Origin: Candidatus Brocadia sp.
Lineage (GTDB): Bacteria > Planctomycetota > Brocadiia > Brocadiales > Brocadiaceae
Reading direction: 5' to 3'
NCBI GenBank assembly: GCA_011525665.1
Contig: WYAU01000055.1
Location: 1 to 62,188 of the forward strand
Length of the DNA stretch: 62,188 nt
Positions 28,957 to 38,519 of this stretch are shown piece by piece. The notes below the pieces were generated by a model that saw only the letters and a program-made list of their open reading frames with translations, was not told the DNA's origin and ran no database searches. Position numbers and translations under genes: made by a program. How positions within the stretch are numbered: position 1 is the first letter of the stretch; every line of letters begins with the position of its first letter.

Positions 28957-29691
28957 ATGTACATGGCTGAAAAAAATCAAGCTTTCACGATTATTGAGTT
29001 GTTCATTGGCATCAGTATTCTTGCCATCATGATGGGCATTATTATCCCGGCGCTTTACTCTATTAAAAACAAAGCACAGCAAATTGTTTGTGCGAACAAC
29101 ATGCGACAGTTATTTCTTGCCTTTGAACAATACACAAACGATAACAACGGCTTACTGCCTCGTCCTAATAACAGCGATACAAGCAAAGACGGTTCAAGGA
29201 GTTGTAGTGCCGAAGTCTGGTTTAAGGCCATTGATAGTTATCTGACAACATTACAACTTCCCGGCAAAAGGGATGAGATTTCTCCGGAAGAACGCCTTTT
29301 ACGAGTAAAACAAGACCCGATCTTCAAAACTGTACCTCTTTCTGAACAAGTTAATACACGTACAATAAAGATGAATCAAAATCTTGTGCCAGCCTCTGAT
29401 TGTCAGCGATACATTGAAACCATTGAAAATCCTACAAAGACAGTATTGCTATTTGACGGCAATATTTACAATAGCAGTGGTAACTACAGTTCTGCGGTAG
29501 CGAATAAATTTGAGGGGTCTTATGGAAGCGTGGCACAAAGGCATTCAAAGGCAGCAAATATTCTTTTTATAGATGGCCACATAGAAAGCATACGAAATGG
29601 TGATTCGGATGGTACTACAAATGAAGGTTGGCCAAACAGGCAGGCAGGAAAAGAGTTGATTTGGGACCCGGAAAATCCCAATTTACCATAA
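28957..29691 (+). CDS. Pseudopilin-like protein with H-X9-DG C-terminal motif
   Basis: A 244-residue prepilin-type protein of the class abundant in Planctomycetes and Verrucomicrobia. The N-terminal processing site is A|FTIIELFIGISILAIMMGI (about residues 9-28) with Glu at +5. The C-terminal half has RHSKAANILFIDGHIE, which fits the H-X9-DG signature of the family. It may be a major or accessory pseudopilin for the neighbouring secretion system, which has no gspG of its own here. The ATG at 28957 (MYMAEKNQ) was chosen over an upstream GTG at 28930; the ATG at 28963 is equally possible. It converges on ftsQ, 6 bp away. Confidence 0.85.
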   Translation: MYMAEKNQAFTIIELFIGISILAIMMGIIIPALYSIKNKAQQIVCANNMRQLFLAFEQYTNDNNGLLPRPNNSDTSKDGSRSCSAEVWFKAIDSYLTTLQLPGKRDEISPEERLLRVKQDPIFKTVPLSEQVNTRTIKMNQNLVPASDCQRYIETIENPTKTVLLFDGNIYNSSGNYSSAVANKFEGSYGSVAQRHSKAANILFIDGHIESIRNGDSDGTTNEGWPNRQAGKELIWDPENPNLP

Positions 29692-29697
29692 TAGTTT

Positions 29698-30642
29698 TTA
29701 ATGTTCTTCCGTCGCGTCGTCAATCTTCGCCCATCGTTTACCTAACGGCTTTTTCCAACGAACATCGACATATTCCATCTGCTTGAGATTTGTTCCTTCC
29801 GTCTTTGCTATGCTAAGAAGGTTTTGCAATTTCTCTTCATCGGAAAGCTCATTGGGTTCTTTACATAAAGGCGAGCATCCCCAGCGTATTTGCGTATTAT
29901 TTTCCGTCCACAATACAATATCACTCTTGCCCGTAAACCGCCTTTTGCAGACATTTGATACATCAACTGCCACAACCTTAAAAAGATTATGGATGGTATT
30001 TGCCCTGAGAAATTTCACCAGCTCTACCCCCGCTTCAACGCCTTTATCATTCCATTTACTTCCATGGAGAGGCAATCGGGCGAGTTTATTGCTCTGGATA
30101 CAGGGGCTCGCGTACTCTACATTTTGTAACTTATAATATTCTTTTGGCAGCAAGACACACTCATCATCGACAAGATACGCATTACTCCCGCTCTTGACGA
30201 GGGCAACAGGCTTGCGCAGGACAAGTTTGATATTGAGTTTATTGGGGAAAACCCTCTTGATCGAGTCGACTTTCTTAACGACAACAATTCCCCCGTAAAC
30301 GTCTGCAATTCTTTGGGTCAAATTGTTTTCGTACATGCCATAGCGGTCGTTTAAAGTTCCTACCTGTTTTATATCATCAGAAAAATGATCATTTACCCAG
30401 GAAGGCGTATAAAAAGAGAACGTCGAGGGACTAACCTTAAAAATATTTAAGTCTGTCAGAGAACACCATATCCTTTTTATTCCCCATATCATAAAAACCA
30501 TGATACAGACAAATACCCCCAACCGCAAAAAAAGCGGATAGATTATCCTTTTCGCTCCCCCTAATTTGGCGGAAAGGATATCCGCAACGGCCTTAAGGGG
30601 AAATATATGACCACGGTTAATTTTGAATTGTTTCATCGGCAC
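29698..30642 (-). CDS. ftsQ: FtsQ/DivIB-like cell division protein
   Basis: A 314-residue bitopic protein with a membrane helix at about 38-58. A periplasmic region follows with a POTRA-like segment (about 70-150) and a beta-rich FtsQ-type domain (about 150-300), including RVFPNKLNIKLVLRKPVALV and DVSN. FtsQ links FtsB/FtsL to the divisome. Similarity is weak, as is usual for FtsQ, but the position after ddl is the classical one. The start overlaps the ddl end by 26 nt; Met3 (30636) would reduce this. It is the last gene of the cluster: no ftsA or ftsZ follows, and the next gene is convergent. Confidence 0.75.
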   Translation of the reverse strand: MPMKQFKINRGHIFPLKAVADILSAKLGGAKRIIYPLFLRLGVFVCIMVFMIWGIKRIWCSLTDLNIFKVSPSTFSFYTPSWVNDHFSDDIKQVGTLNDRYGMYENNLTQRIADVYGGIVVVKKVDSIKRVFPNKLNIKLVLRKPVALVKSGSNAYLVDDECVLLPKEYYKLQNVEYASPCIQSNKLARLPLHGSKWNDKGVEAGVELVKFLRANTIHNLFKVVAVDVSNVCKRRFTGKSDIVLWTENNTQIRWGCSPLCKEPNELSDEEKLQNLLSIAKTEGTNLKQMEYVDVRWKKPLGKRWAKIDDATEEH

Positions 30643-31618
30643 TTACCAGTGTCCCCTGAAATGCGAGATCAACAATTTTTTCACATAAAGAAGGGAAGGA
30701 TATACCCGCTGCTCTTGCAGCTTTCGGCAGCAAGCTTTTTTCCGTAAAACCAGGGATCGTATTTACTTCCAATAAATAAAAATTATTCTCATTCAGCAGC
30801 ATATCGACTCGTGAAAATCCCCGACAACCAAGCACCTTATGCGCACGGAGAGCCAGTTCCTGCGCAGCATCATAGAGGGAGGACGACAGAAATCCACCAT
30901 CTCGTCTGGGATTGCCGGCGGTATCTCCCTTTTCTCTTTGGGCTGTCTGCACGATGAGGTATTCCGTTCTGTCATCCTTATATTTCGCATCGTAATTAAA
31001 AAACTCCATTGCCGGTCTAATCTCAATGAGGGGCAACGCCCTGTCATCTAATACACCAACAGTGAATTCCCTCCCCTTTATATATTTTTCTATAATCACT
31101 TCATATCCAAACTCAAATGCCCTTTCCAAGCCTGGCTGAAGATCTTTCATGTCTTTCACGATTGATATGCCTATGCTGGAGCCATTCCGGGTAGGTTTCA
31201 AAACTACCGGCAACGCAAGCCTCATAAGCTCATGCCGTATCTCCCGCAATTCCTGGAATTCTGTCACGGCAACATAATCCGGTGTTTTCAGGCCCGCATC
31301 GATAAAACATTTTTTCGTTGCCAATTTATCCATTGCAAGCCTGCTGGCATTGACACCGGAACCCGTGTAGGGAATCCCCTTTGATTCTAAAAGTTGCTGC
31401 ACACCCCCGTCTTCACCAAAATATCCGTGTAAAGCAACAAAGGCAACATCTGTTTCCTTATGATCCAGATCTTCAATCTTCTCGTCTTTCACATCGATGC
31501 AGGAAACATTGTATCCGCTGTTCATCAATGCCTTTGCCACAGCATTACCGGAGCGCTGTGAAATTTCACGTTCAGGAGACACCCCCCCCATCAGCACTAC
31601 AACATTTTTTGGCTTCAT
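30617..31618 (-). CDS. ddl: D-alanine--D-alanine ligase
   Basis: A 333-residue ATP-grasp enzyme that makes the D-Ala-D-Ala dipeptide of peptidoglycan. The N-terminal GGVSPEREISQRSG (about 11-24) and ALHGYFGEDGGVQQLLE (about 62-78) are family signatures. The central ATP-grasp region has KPTRNGSSIGI and IIEKYIKGREFTVGVL. The C-terminal metal-binding segment is LEVNTIPGFTEKSLLPKAA. It is adjacent to murC (15 nt) with no murB between them, unlike the layout in many other bacteria. Confidence 0.96.
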   Translation of the reverse strand: MKPKNVVVLMGGVSPEREISQRSGNAVAKALMNSGYNVSCIDVKDEKIEDLDHKETDVAFVALHGYFGEDGGVQQLLESKGIPYTGSGVNASRLAMDKLATKKCFIDAGLKTPDYVAVTEFQELREIRHELMRLALPVVLKPTRNGSSIGISIVKDMKDLQPGLERAFEFGYEVIIEKYIKGREFTVGVLDDRALPLIEIRPAMEFFNYDAKYKDDRTEYLIVQTAQREKGDTAGNPRRDGGFLSSSLYDAAQELALRAHKVLGCRGFSRVDMLLNENNFYLLEVNTIPGFTEKSLLPKAARAAGISFPSLCEKIVDLAFQGTLVSADETIQN

Positions 31619-31633
31619 CCCACATTCTCCTTT

Positions 31634-33076
31634 TCAGAATCCTGAAACGAAATCATAAGCAACTTTCCACACGTCACCCGCACCCATTGTCACAACAACA
31701 TCGCCGGGTTTAACACTCGACGAAAGGACATGCACAATATCGGTTAATTGCGGTATATACTGGACATCCACACCCGCATTACGGGTTTCTTCATAGAGCT
31801 TCACAGAATTCATTACAGTTCTTTCATAATCATTGTCACGCGCTGCGTAGATATCCGCAAGAATTACCCGGTCGGCATGTTGAAAAGATTTTGTGAATCC
31901 CTTCAATAAATGGCGTGTCCTGCTATATTGATGAGGTTGAAACACACACCATATTCTCTTTTCGGGATAGAGTTCCCGCGCCGCCGTCAATGTAACACGT
32001 ATCTCTGTCGGATGGTGTGCATAATCATCGATTACCGTAATGCCATTTCTCACGCCAATGATCTGAAAACGTCTGTTCGCTCCCGTGAAAGATGCCAACG
32101 CTGCCTTAATAGAATCTCTATCCACTCCTATAAATGTACATACCGCGGTAGCAGCCAGCGCATTTAACACATTATGAGCCCCCGGTATTTTTAACAAAAA
32201 TTCACCAAAAAAGGTGTTTTTTTTAAAGACCTTAAATCTGTTGATACCACTCCCCCCGGAAATGATCTCTCCACACCAATCAGAGGAGACGTCAAGAGAA
32301 TATGTTTCTACCTTACAATGCGCTCTTTTTACGGCAACAGATATGTTATCGTCATGATTATTGACAACCAGCAGGCCGTCTCTTGAGATTGATGATGCAA
32401 AATCACCAAAGGCATTTATTATTTTTTCAATATTTTCGTAATAATCCAGATGATCTTCTTCTATATTGGTAATCACACCCACTTGCGGAGTAAGATTTAA
32501 AAACGACCGGTCATATTCACAGGCCTCTGCCACAAATAAATTTCCCTTTCCCAGATGCGCATTGCCGCCGATACCCGGCACCTCTCCGCCTATAACAAAT
32601 GTCGGATCCAGCCCCGCCGCTTTTAATACCGTCGAGATCATGGCGCTTGTAGTCGTCTTCCCGTGGGTACCACTGATTGCAATACCACGTTTTTCTTGCA
32701 TTAATGAGCCGAGTATTTGAGAATATTTCACTACCTTTATCCCCATCTTACGGGCAGTTTTCAAATCGGGATTATCTTCAGAAATCGACGCTGACACTAC
32801 CACCATGTCTGTTTCAGCCGGCATCAGACTTCCATCTTGTTTCGTATTAATTTTGGCGCCCATTTCTTCCAGCGTTGAAGTCAGGGAAGATGTCCGCACA
32901 TCTGAACCGGCGACAACGCAGCCCTCATGAATAAGAATGCGCGCAACGGCGCTCATTCCAATACCACCGATACCGATAAAGTATACGCAATGCCCGCGTA
33001 AAGGTCGACAATTAAATTGTTTTTCCAAAGACACCTTGGATGCCTTGATATTGTCCATACCTTCTGAAAAATTCAT
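31634..33076 (-). CDS. murC: UDP-N-acetylmuramate--L-alanine ligase
   Basis: This 480-residue Mur ligase adds L-Ala to UDP-MurNAc. The N-terminal Rossmann domain carries VYFIGIGGIGMSAVARIL (about 32-49). The central ATPase domain has the P-loop SGTHGKTTTSAMIS near 134-147 and NIEEDHLDYY. The C-terminal domain includes VIDDYAHHPTEI near 349-360 and VFQPHQYSRT. Length is standard. There are two Met codons near the start (33076 and 33058), and both leave the Rossmann domain intact. Confidence 0.97.
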   Translation of the reverse strand: MNFSEGMDNIKASKVSLEKQFNCRPLRGHCVYFIGIGGIGMSAVARILIHEGCVVAGSDVRTSSLTSTLEEMGAKINTKQDGSLMPAETDMVVVSASISEDNPDLKTARKMGIKVVKYSQILGSLMQEKRGIAISGTHGKTTTSAMISTVLKAAGLDPTFVIGGEVPGIGGNAHLGKGNLFVAEACEYDRSFLNLTPQVGVITNIEEDHLDYYENIEKIINAFGDFASSISRDGLLVVNNHDDNISVAVKRAHCKVETYSLDVSSDWCGEIISGGSGINRFKVFKKNTFFGEFLLKIPGAHNVLNALAATAVCTFIGVDRDSIKAALASFTGANRRFQIIGVRNGITVIDDYAHHPTEIRVTLTAARELYPEKRIWCVFQPHQYSRTRHLLKGFTKSFQHADRVILADIYAARDNDYERTVMNSVKLYEETRNAGVDVQYIPQLTDIVHVLSSSVKPGDVVVTMGAGDVWKVAYDFVSGF

Positions 33077-33189
33077 AGATTGTTTCCTCTTTTACCTGAC
33101 AATCTGTTAAAATTCCTCTCATTTCCTGAGAATGCCTTTGGCAACGTCTTTTTCGATACACGGCAAATGAGAATCCCCCTCCTATTACG

Positions 33190-34314
33190 TCAACCGACAA
33201 TCAGCGCAAATTGGGCACTTTTAAGACCAATCACCCTGCAGATATTATCAACTACATTCACCGACGCATTCGGGATCCCCATTCCCTTGCTAAACATCTT
33301 CATCCTGTCATACTTCTCTTTATTATGAAAAAGATCGGTAATAAGTTCGACGATTTTTTCAGGCGTCAAATCAATCTGTTGCAACAAATATCCTCCCCCA
33401 TTGCTAGCCAATTCCATTGCATTCCAGTACTGGTGGTTATCGGCTGCGTGGGGGTATGGTATTAGTATGGCGGGAATACCGATTGCCGTAATCTCTGCAA
33501 TCGTCGTTGCGCCCGCCCTGCAAACGATCACGTCTGCCATACTAAAAGCAGCGCCCATATCATCCAGAAAACTACAAACGAACGCATCGATCTTCGCTCG
33601 TGCATATGCAGCCTTTGCCTCTTCGTGCCCGTATGCACCCGTGCAATGGATTATTTGCACGTTGTTCGCCAGCATCTCTAATTTAGGCAAACATTTTACT
33701 ATAACCTCATTGATTGCCCGCGCGCCCTGGCTCCCTCCCATAATCAAAAGCGTTTTTTTAGAAGGGCTTAACCCGAATTTCTCAGCGGAACGGCCTCTTT
33801 TGCTCAACAGGATATCCTTCCGTACGGGCGTCCCTGTCACCCGGACAATTTTTGCTTTGTTAAACCACTTAATCGGGCCACGCCAATGACAATACACCTC
33901 ATCAACCCATCGGGCTAGAAAACGATTCGCCTTCCCGGGAACAACATTTTGTTCAAGCAGCACGGATGGAATTCCAAGCAATTTTGCAGCGATAATTGCC
34001 GCAACCGAGGAGTATCCACCCAAACCAATCACGATGTCAGGGTTAAATCTTCTCAGTACAAAAAGGGACTCAACGAAACTGGCAAGCATTGTACCAAAAA
34101 AAGTAAATATCTGTTTGCATGATCTCCCCAATTTTTTCACATGCAACTGCCGATATTGAAATCCTTTCTGTTCCACGCATCGCTTTTCAAACTCTTTATC
34201 CGTCCCAAAAAAGATAATCTCCGCCTCATGAAACCTCGAACGAATTTCTTCTGCCGCACTCAGCCCCGCCATCAAATGTCCGCCGGTGCCACCCCCCGCA
34301 AAAATCGCTTTCAT
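33190..34314 (-). CDS. murG: UDP-N-acetylglucosamine--N-acetylmuramyl-(pentapeptide) pyrophosphoryl-undecaprenol N-acetylglucosamine transferase
   Basis: A 374-residue GT28 enzyme that converts lipid I to lipid II at the inner face of the membrane. It has the glycine-rich FAGGGTGGHLMAGL (about 4-17), GLGGYSS near 97-103, and the second glycine loop MGGSQGARAINE near 194-205. The donor-binding segment is CRAGATTIAEITAIGIPAILIPYP. It lies between ftsW and murC as in most dcw clusters. Confidence 0.97.
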   Translation of the reverse strand: MKAIFAGGGTGGHLMAGLSAAEEIRSRFHEAEIIFFGTDKEFEKRCVEQKGFQYRQLHVKKLGRSCKQIFTFFGTMLASFVESLFVLRRFNPDIVIGLGGYSSVAAIIAAKLLGIPSVLLEQNVVPGKANRFLARWVDEVYCHWRGPIKWFNKAKIVRVTGTPVRKDILLSKRGRSAEKFGLSPSKKTLLIMGGSQGARAINEVIVKCLPKLEMLANNVQIIHCTGAYGHEEAKAAYARAKIDAFVCSFLDDMGAAFSMADVIVCRAGATTIAEITAIGIPAILIPYPHAADNHQYWNAMELASNGGGYLLQQIDLTPEKIVELITDLFHNKEKYDRMKMFSKGMGIPNASVNVVDNICRVIGLKSAQFALIVG

Positions 34315-34436
34315 TTTTATACCCCTTTTTCCTCAAATAACGCTAGTTCAAAAATTAAACACATGACACATTACGGGTCATCTCGTGTTTAAGATTTACA
34401 CACGCTATGGATTACACAAGCAGTTACTTTTCCCTC

Positions 34437-35636
34437 CTATCGCCAGGAAAAACCGGCCACACTCGTTGTAATCTTTTGCCAAATTCTCACAAGCAATAGT
34501 CTACCCATCGTATCTTCCACAGTCTCTCCTGCAACTGGCAGGCCGGAAGGATCCCCGGCTGCAGACTGTCTTGAGACGTTAACCAGTATGCCAATCCCCA
34601 TAAGCGAGAATAGCAACGAAGATCCCCCCGAACTAAGAAAAGGCAAGGGAATACCCTTTGTCGGCACAATGCCGGACACAACCGCAATGTTTATAACTGC
34701 CTGTAAGCCGAACATTACTGTAATCCCAAGCCCTACAAAAAACCCGAACACATCTTTTGCCCTGTGGACAATCCTCAGTCCCTGCCACAGTAACAGCAAG
34801 AAGAGGGTAATAATTGCTATTACTCCAAGAAAACCAAACTCTTCTCCCAAAATGGTAAATATAAAATCACTATTACTTTCCGGCAAAAAAAACAATTTTT
34901 GTTTACTGCCTCCAATACCTAACCCCGTCAATCCCCCGGAACCAAGGGCAATCCATGACTGAATTATATGATATCCCGTTCCGGAGGGGTCCTTCCACGG
35001 GTCGAGAAAAGCCATCAATCTGTCCTTTCTATAGGAGACCTCAAATATCATTTTGTGTATAAAGGGCACAAAAGCGATGGCAGTAAAGCAGACAAAAATA
35101 ATTCTTGTTCCCCCCACAATCAGCATGATCAAAGACAGAATTGCAATAAATGCAGCGGTCCCGAAATCCGGTTCCATCAGTACAAGGGCGCTTATTACCC
35201 CAATAACGCCAAGGGGTATTAAGAAACCACGCTTGAATTCGGACATACGACTCTGATTTTTAGCGATGTAACTCGAAATAAATATGATAACAGCCAATTT
35301 CATAAGTTCAGACGGTTGGATTCCAAAAACATGATTGAATCGAATCCATCTGCGGGCGCCGTTGGCAACCGTGCCTATACCGGGCACCAATACCAGGGAA
35401 AGAAGGACAAAAGAAATAACCAGAATGGGAACACTCAGTTTCTGCAAGTAATGATAGTCTACTATTGACATTGTCACCAGTAACAGGGAACCTATGAGTA
35501 TCCACAGAAGATGCTTCATGGACTGATAGCCATTCCCCCCGGAGACTGCGGTTGTCATATCTGTGCTATACACAGTAACGATACTAAATCCCAACAAGAT
35601 AACGACAATATAGATAACAAAATGCCATGGTTTCAC
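34437..35636 (-). CDS. ftsW: Peptidoglycan glycosyltransferase FtsW
   Basis: A SEDS-family polymerase of 399 residues with about ten membrane helices. Signatures include GARRWIRFNHVFGIQPSELM, PDFGTA near 160, and the C-terminal GIPLPFLSSGGSSLL. The start is taken as the GTG at 35636 (MKPWHFVIYI), 14 nt after the mraY stop and preceded by AAAGGAGAGG. An upstream ATG at 35699 would overlap mraY by 49 nt and add a non-membrane leader. In most bacteria murD lies between mraY and ftsW; here they are directly adjacent. Confidence 0.93.
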   Translation of the reverse strand: MKPWHFVIYIVVILLGFSIVTVYSTDMTTAVSGGNGYQSMKHLLWILIGSLLLVTMSIVDYHYLQKLSVPILVISFVLLSLVLVPGIGTVANGARRWIRFNHVFGIQPSELMKLAVIIFISSYIAKNQSRMSEFKRGFLIPLGVIGVISALVLMEPDFGTAAFIAILSLIMLIVGGTRIIFVCFTAIAFVPFIHKMIFEVSYRKDRLMAFLDPWKDPSGTGYHIIQSWIALGSGGLTGLGIGGSKQKLFFLPESNSDFIFTILGEEFGFLGVIAIITLFLLLLWQGLRIVHRAKDVFGFFVGLGITVMFGLQAVINIAVVSGIVPTKGIPLPFLSSGGSSLLFSLMGIGILVNVSRQSAAGDPSGLPVAGETVEDTMGRLLLVRIWQKITTSVAGFSWR

Positions 35637-35650
35637 GAATACCTCTCCTT

Positions 35651-36727
35651 TTATAGCAGGGCAAAACCGAACACAGCCAACAGGGCTGCAACTATCCAAA
35701 ATCTGAGTGTGATCTTCGCCTCAGGCCATCCCTTAAACTGGAAGTGGTGGTGCAGGGGTGCACAGCGGAAAATCCTTTTCTTTGTCATTTTATAGAAAGA
35801 AACTTGTATAAGGACAGAAACCGCCTCTGCGATAAAGACACCCCCCAGAATAACCATCAATACCTCTTGCTTTACGATAACAGCAATGAGCCCCAGTATA
35901 CCTCCCAGGGTTAATGATCCAGTATCTCCCATGAAAATCTGTGCGGGAAAACAATTGTACCATAAGAATCCCAATCCCCCCCCTGCAACTGCTGCGCAAA
36001 AAACACTCAGTTCCCCGCTTCCCGGTATATAGGGGATCCTCAAATAATTACTGAAATCAACCCTCCCTGAGATATAGGCAACAACCGCAAAAGCAATTCC
36101 TGCAATCACGCTGCACCCTATCGCAAGACCATCCAGGCCATCCGTGAGATTGACGGCGTTTGACATCCCCACGACAAAAAAGGCAACAATAACTATATAG
36201 AAAGGACCTACATCGGGTTTGAAATCTTTAAAAAAAGGAATGGCCAGCTGCGTACCCCATGTGAATTTGCTAAAATGGAAATACACTATCAACCCCAAAA
36301 TAAGCCCCAACGCTGATTGAAACAGCAGCTTCGACACATCCGTCAAACCCGGTACATTTTTTTGCGTAAGTTTGATATAATCATCGATAAATCCCAGCAC
36401 GCCTAACCATATCAACGTAAACAGCGACAAGAGAATATATTCATTGTAAATATTGCACCAAAGGAGGGTTGAAATTAAAACAGAGGCGATCACGATAATC
36501 CCTCCCATTGTTGGCGTGTTCTTTTTGTCACAATGCATACGTTTGAGTTCTTCGGAGTCTTTTTTTGTTGTATCCTCACCGACGTTCAAAGCCCGAAGTT
36601 TTTTGATAAACCAACGACCAAAAAAAATGCTGATAAAAAATGCCGTAAAAGCAGCCAAACATGAACGGGAGGATATGTATTTCAATACTTCCGCCGAATA
36701 GAGCGAAGAAAACAAATTATAGAGCAA
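35651..36727 (-). CDS. mraY: Phospho-N-acetylmuramoyl-pentapeptide-transferase
   Basis: A 358-residue integral membrane enzyme that makes lipid I from UDP-MurNAc-pentapeptide and undecaprenyl phosphate. It contains KKNTPTMGGIIV (about 69-80), the catalytic DDYIKLT near 117-123, and NAVNLTDGLDGLAIG near 192-206. GDTGSLTLGGILG and HHHFQFKGWPE follow near the C-terminus. About ten membrane helices are visible. It lies 29 nt downstream of the sensor kinase gene, which separates it from murF. Confidence 0.96.
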   Translation of the reverse strand: MLYNLFSSLYSAEVLKYISSRSCLAAFTAFFISIFFGRWFIKKLRALNVGEDTTKKDSEELKRMHCDKKNTPTMGGIIVIASVLISTLLWCNIYNEYILLSLFTLIWLGVLGFIDDYIKLTQKNVPGLTDVSKLLFQSALGLILGLIVYFHFSKFTWGTQLAIPFFKDFKPDVGPFYIVIVAFFVVGMSNAVNLTDGLDGLAIGCSVIAGIAFAVVAYISGRVDFSNYLRIPYIPGSGELSVFCAAVAGGGLGFLWYNCFPAQIFMGDTGSLTLGGILGLIAVIVKQEVLMVILGGVFIAEAVSVLIQVSFYKMTKKRIFRCAPLHHHFQFKGWPEAKITLRFWIVAALLAVFGFALL

Positions 36728-36756
36728 AACTTTTTAAACCTTTCTTTGACAATCTT

Positions 36757-38478
36757 TTAATTTATGAAATTCTCCACCAGGGCATCCGGAACAATCTCAT
36801 CATCGCCGCTAAAAAGCGCCTTTGTTTTTTTACTTTTTTTAAGAACGGACGGGACCTCCATTTTCTTCGTAAGTTTTCCAGGCAGAGGAAGCCGCACAGT
36901 AACGACAGTACCAACACCACGTTCGCTATCGATGACAATCCGGCCATGGTGTCGTTTAATTATTTCCTGAGCAACACTCATCCCCAATCCCATACCCCTG
37001 GATCCTTTTGTCGTAAAAAATGGCTCAAATACCCTCCTTTTGGTCTCTTTAGACATCCCTTCGCCCGTATCAAAGAATCGAACAGAAACATACCTCCCAT
37101 TCGTTCTTGTTTGAATCGTAAGTTTCCCTCCCTTAGGCATGGCATCAACCGCATTGAACAAGATATTGGTAAAAACCTCTCGTAATTCCGAGGCGTTTCC
37201 TTCCACCACCGGAGTTGCCGTAGAATCAACGTCAACCCGCACGGTTATTTCTGCATGCTCCGGGTCTCCAGACCATTTTGGTTCCGTCATTCGCACAACA
37301 TCGTTTACCATATCATTAATATTGATTGTGGCAAATTCTTTTGAAGCGCAAATTCCCGTAAATTCCCGGACCCTTCTCACAACATCGCTTCCGTCCAATA
37401 CGAGCTTTTCAATAGTCTGCAATCGTTCGCACGTTGCGGCATCGACATTCCGGGAAAGTAACATGTGGATGTGACCGAGAATGCCGCTCAGCACATTATT
37501 AAAATCGTGTATTACACCGGTAGCCAATTCACCCAAAACCCTTAATCTTTCTGATTGTGTCAGCTGTGACCTTGCAGACTCCAAGCTTTCATGAAGAAAG
37601 ACGTTATCCAAGACACTCGCAACAATACATGCCACCATTTTCAAAACTTTCAGTGTGCTTTCCGTGAAGGATTCCTTTTCCTGACTACTTCTTAAGAAAA
37701 GAACCCCGACTGCATCCCCTTTCAACAGAATAGGAAGAACAACAATGATATGACCTTTCAGAAACTTTCTCTTGTCTCTTACGTCTTTCATTAACGGATC
37801 AGGACAAACAGAGTGGGCAACGACAGCATCTTTCGTCTCTAATGCCTTCTTTATCTCTGGATAATTATCGAGCGTTATCCCGGAATGTATGTCCGGGCCA
37901 TCATAAGAAGCAATTATCCGGGCAAATTTCCTTCCACAAGTCGCACGAATAATAGAGCAACGGGTTGCATTCATGCGGATGGCGACTTTTCTGACAATGG
38001 TATGCAGAATTTCCCTGTTCGTTTGAGCGGAGGACGAGTTCTTCATTATCTCCAGAAACGTCTCCGAATCGGATTGGTGTGCATCCGGTACGCCCGCGCT
38101 ACACCTCCGCACAAGTATGCGATGTATACGGCATTGTAACTCAACCGAATTCAAAGGTTTGGTGATTACATCATCTACTGCAAGGAGGGTATAATCAGAA
38201 CCGCAACCGCCATCCGCACAATTTATCATTGCCAAAATACCGGGTTTGTTACGGGCAGAGGCGCTGATGAAAGAGATGAATTCGGGTATATTTATCCCTG
38301 AAGAATCGCAATCAAGCAAAACCAAGTCTGTTCGAGCATTTTGAATTTTTGTAAACGCCTCTCCGGCATTATAAGTAAAATCGACATGGTAAACCTCTTT
38401 TTTCAGCATATTCCGTATGCCAGAGCAAAGGGTATTGTCTCTCCCGATCAACAACACCTTTTTTCGTTTATCCATCAT
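36757..38478 (-). CDS. Response-receiver/GAF/histidine kinase protein inside the dcw cluster
   Basis: A 573-residue soluble signalling protein. The N-terminal receiver domain (about 1-120) keeps the phosphoacceptor Asp in VLLDCD near 55-57 and the Thr-Lys pair in DVITKPL. A GAF domain (about 145-310) follows. The HisKA region (about 325-390) has the phospho-His in GVIHDFNNVLSGILGHIH. The HATPase domain (about 420-540) has the N box TNILFNAVDAMP, FDTGEGMS and RGMGLGMS. No membrane helix is present. It is codirectional with murF (41 nt) and mraY (29 nt), so it should be cotranscribed with cell-wall synthesis genes. Its partner and signal are unknown. Confidence 0.88.
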   Translation of the reverse strand: MMDKRKKVLLIGRDNTLCSGIRNMLKKEVYHVDFTYNAGEAFTKIQNARTDLVLLDCDSSGINIPEFISFISASARNKPGILAMINCADGGCGSDYTLLAVDDVITKPLNSVELQCRIHRILVRRCSAGVPDAHQSDSETFLEIMKNSSSAQTNREILHTIVRKVAIRMNATRCSIIRATCGRKFARIIASYDGPDIHSGITLDNYPEIKKALETKDAVVAHSVCPDPLMKDVRDKRKFLKGHIIVVLPILLKGDAVGVLFLRSSQEKESFTESTLKVLKMVACIVASVLDNVFLHESLESARSQLTQSERLRVLGELATGVIHDFNNVLSGILGHIHMLLSRNVDAATCERLQTIEKLVLDGSDVVRRVREFTGICASKEFATININDMVNDVVRMTEPKWSGDPEHAEITVRVDVDSTATPVVEGNASELREVFTNILFNAVDAMPKGGKLTIQTRTNGRYVSVRFFDTGEGMSKETKRRVFEPFFTTKGSRGMGLGMSVAQEIIKRHHGRIVIDSERGVGTVVTVRLPLPGKLTKKMEVPSVLKKSKKTKALFSGDDEIVPDALVENFIN

Positions 38479-38519
38479 ATTGTTTCCCCATCAAAAACAA
38501 TCATGGATTCATAACCGCT

